Below, one piece after another: positions 5,587-6,419 of a stretch of DNA of 6,419 bases. Position 1 is the stretch's first letter. Every line of letters starts with the position of its first letter. Origin of the DNA: Candidatus Eiseniibacteriota bacterium. GTDB taxonomy: Bacteria; Eisenbacteria; RBG-16-71-46; CAIMUX01. The DNA is taken from the NCBI GenBank assembly GCA_020431745.1, contig JAGQHR010000195.1:1-6419 (forward strand), read 5' to 3'. The notes under the pieces were generated by a model. The model ran no database searches. It saw only the letters and a list, made by a program, of their open reading frames with translations, and had not been told where the DNA came from. The translations under genes and the position numbers were made by a program.

Positions 5587-6330
5587 ATGTCTCCACGATC
5601 GTCCCGATCCGAGACCGCTTGGGCCCTGCTCGTGACGTGCGAGCACGGAGGGAATCGTGTCCCACCGCGCTACCGGGCGCTCTTTAACGAGCACGGCCAG
5701 CTCCTCCAATCCCATCGCGGGTTCGATGCAGGTGCCCTCGCGACCGCCCGTCTGATCGCACGCACGCTTTCCGCGCCCCTCGTGGGCGCGACGGTGACGC
5801 GACTCGTGGTCGACCTCAACCGGACGGAGCGGTCCGCCACGCGTTTCTCGGAGATCACGCGCCCGCTGTCCGACGAGGAGCGCGATCGCATCCTTCAGGA
5901 TCACTACCGGCCGCACTGGAATGCCGTTCGGCGCGCGCTGAGCCGGCTGCGAGAGCGGCCCCACGTGACGACGGTGCTGCACGTCGCGTCGCACTCGTTC
6001 ACACCTGTGTGGAAGGGGTGTGAGCGCCGGACCGACATCGGTCTCCTCTTCGATCCGCAACGTGCGTCCGAAGCGCGGTTCGCCCGGATCTGGCAGCGGG
6101 AGCTCCGCCGGCTGGCGCCGGAGCTGGCCGTCCATCGCAACGCTCCCTACCGCGGCTGGACCGACGGGATGACCAGCGAGCTGCGCCGCGCTCTGCCTGC
6201 CGCGCGGTATCTGGGATTCGAGCTGGAAGTGAACCAAAGGCTGCTGCACGACGCATCCCGTTGGCGGCGACAGCGACGCGCGATCGTCCGCGCGCTCACG
6301 GCCGCGATGGAGATCGCCTCGTCGCGGTGA
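5587..6330 (+). CDS. N-formylglutamate amidohydrolase family protein
   Basis: A 247-residue protein with the ordered motifs of the N-formylglutamate amidohydrolase (FGase) family. These are LVTCEHGGNRVP (15-26, with Glu19 and His20), SHRGFDAGAL (42-51), VVDLNRTERS (74-83), VLHVASHSF (130-138, with His132 and His136), TDIGLLFDP, NAPYRGWTDGMTSELR and YLGFELEVNQ. The His/Glu residues fit a zinc hydrolase site. HutG-type members release formate from N-formylglutamate at the end of histidine breakdown, but there are no hut genes here, so I infer an amide-cleaving role on the product of the neighbouring ligases. I choose ATG 5587 because the conserved fold begins about 12 residues later. GTG 5539, in frame and 4 bases after the previous stop, would add 16 Arg/Lys-rich residues encoded by the repeat-like gap. 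The ribosome site is weak for both. Last gene of the visible operon; cytoplasmic, no signal peptide. Confidence 0.9.
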   Translation: MSPRSSRSETAWALLVTCEHGGNRVPPRYRALFNEHGQLLQSHRGFDAGALATARLIARTLSAPLVGATVTRLVVDLNRTERSATRFSEITRPLSDEERDRILQDHYRPHWNAVRRALSRLRERPHVTTVLHVASHSFTPVWKGCERRTDIGLLFDPQRASEARFARIWQRELRRLAPELAVHRNAPYRGWTDGMTSELRRALPAARYLGFELEVNQRLLHDASRWRRQRRAIVRALTAAMEIASSR

Positions 6331-6371
6331 CGAGCCCGACTCCTCTCGACGCCGGTGGCCGGGGAGCAGTA

Positions 6372-6386
6372 GGCTCAGCGCGAGCC
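6372..6386. other. Small inverted repeat in the gap after the amidohydrolase
   Basis: GGCTC (6372-6376) and GAGCC (6382-6386) form a perfect 5-bp stem with a 5-base loop, 22 bases before the ATG at 6409. There is no T-run, so it is a poor terminator candidate; it could be an operator or leader hairpin. I see no other clear terminator or promoter in 6331-6408. Confidence 0.2.
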
Positions 6387-6408
6387 GGGGGCCGCCTGGG
6401 GAGGTCGC

Positions 6409-6419
6409 ATGGATCCGAT
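6409..6419 (+). CDS. Start of a further gene, cut by the right edge
   Basis: ATG at 6409 is preceded by GGGGAGG (6398-6404), the strongest ribosome-site-like stretch on the right side, with a 4-base spacer. Just three full codons (Met-Asp-Pro) are present, so the product cannot be named. It follows the amidohydrolase on the same strand after 78 bases, so it may be a fifth gene of the operon or the first of a new unit. Confidence 0.4.

Overview
High-GC bacterial DNA, tightly packed, with strong G/C preference at third codon positions. Nothing in it fixes the taxon: it fits a high-GC Gram-negative such as a myxobacterial or other delta-proteobacterial-like lineage, but that is a guess from composition and gene content only. 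I see no tRNA, rRNA, CRISPR array, insertion sequence or phage gene.

Layout. The left part is on the minus strand. It holds the first 103 codons of a pirin-family protein running off the left edge (1-310), a 227-base gap with a set of mutually exclusive small hairpins (473-500), and a complete 12-helix-type major facilitator transporter (538-1779). A divergent gap of 112 bases (1780-1891) separates this from a plus-strand operon of four closely spaced genes. These are a C39-like (papain-fold) cysteine peptidase with a strongly basic N-terminal tail (1892-2770), a RimK-like ATP-grasp ligase with the extra RLAN N-terminal domain (2774-4234, 3 bases after the previous stop), a GCS2-family carboxylate-amine ligase (4254-5534, 19-base gap) and an N-formylglutamate amidohydrolase-family protein (5587-6330, 52-base gap). 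A good Shine-Dalgarno followed by ATG at 6409 probably starts another gene that runs off the right edge.

How they may work together. Two amide-bond-forming enzymes of different folds sit next to two amide- or peptide-cleaving enzymes, with no glutathione synthetase, histidine-degradation (hut) gene or ribosomal protein gene nearby. This looks like a dedicated system for making and trimming or removing an amino-acid or peptide modification. RLAN-type ATP-grasp ligases with GCS2 and peptidase partners have, as I recall, been predicted by comparative genomics of amidoligases, but I know of no experimentally defined substrate. The visible active-site residues of all four enzymes are intact, so the system looks functional. 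The substrate is not visible in this window. The divergent transporter could move a precursor or product, but adjacency is the only support for that.
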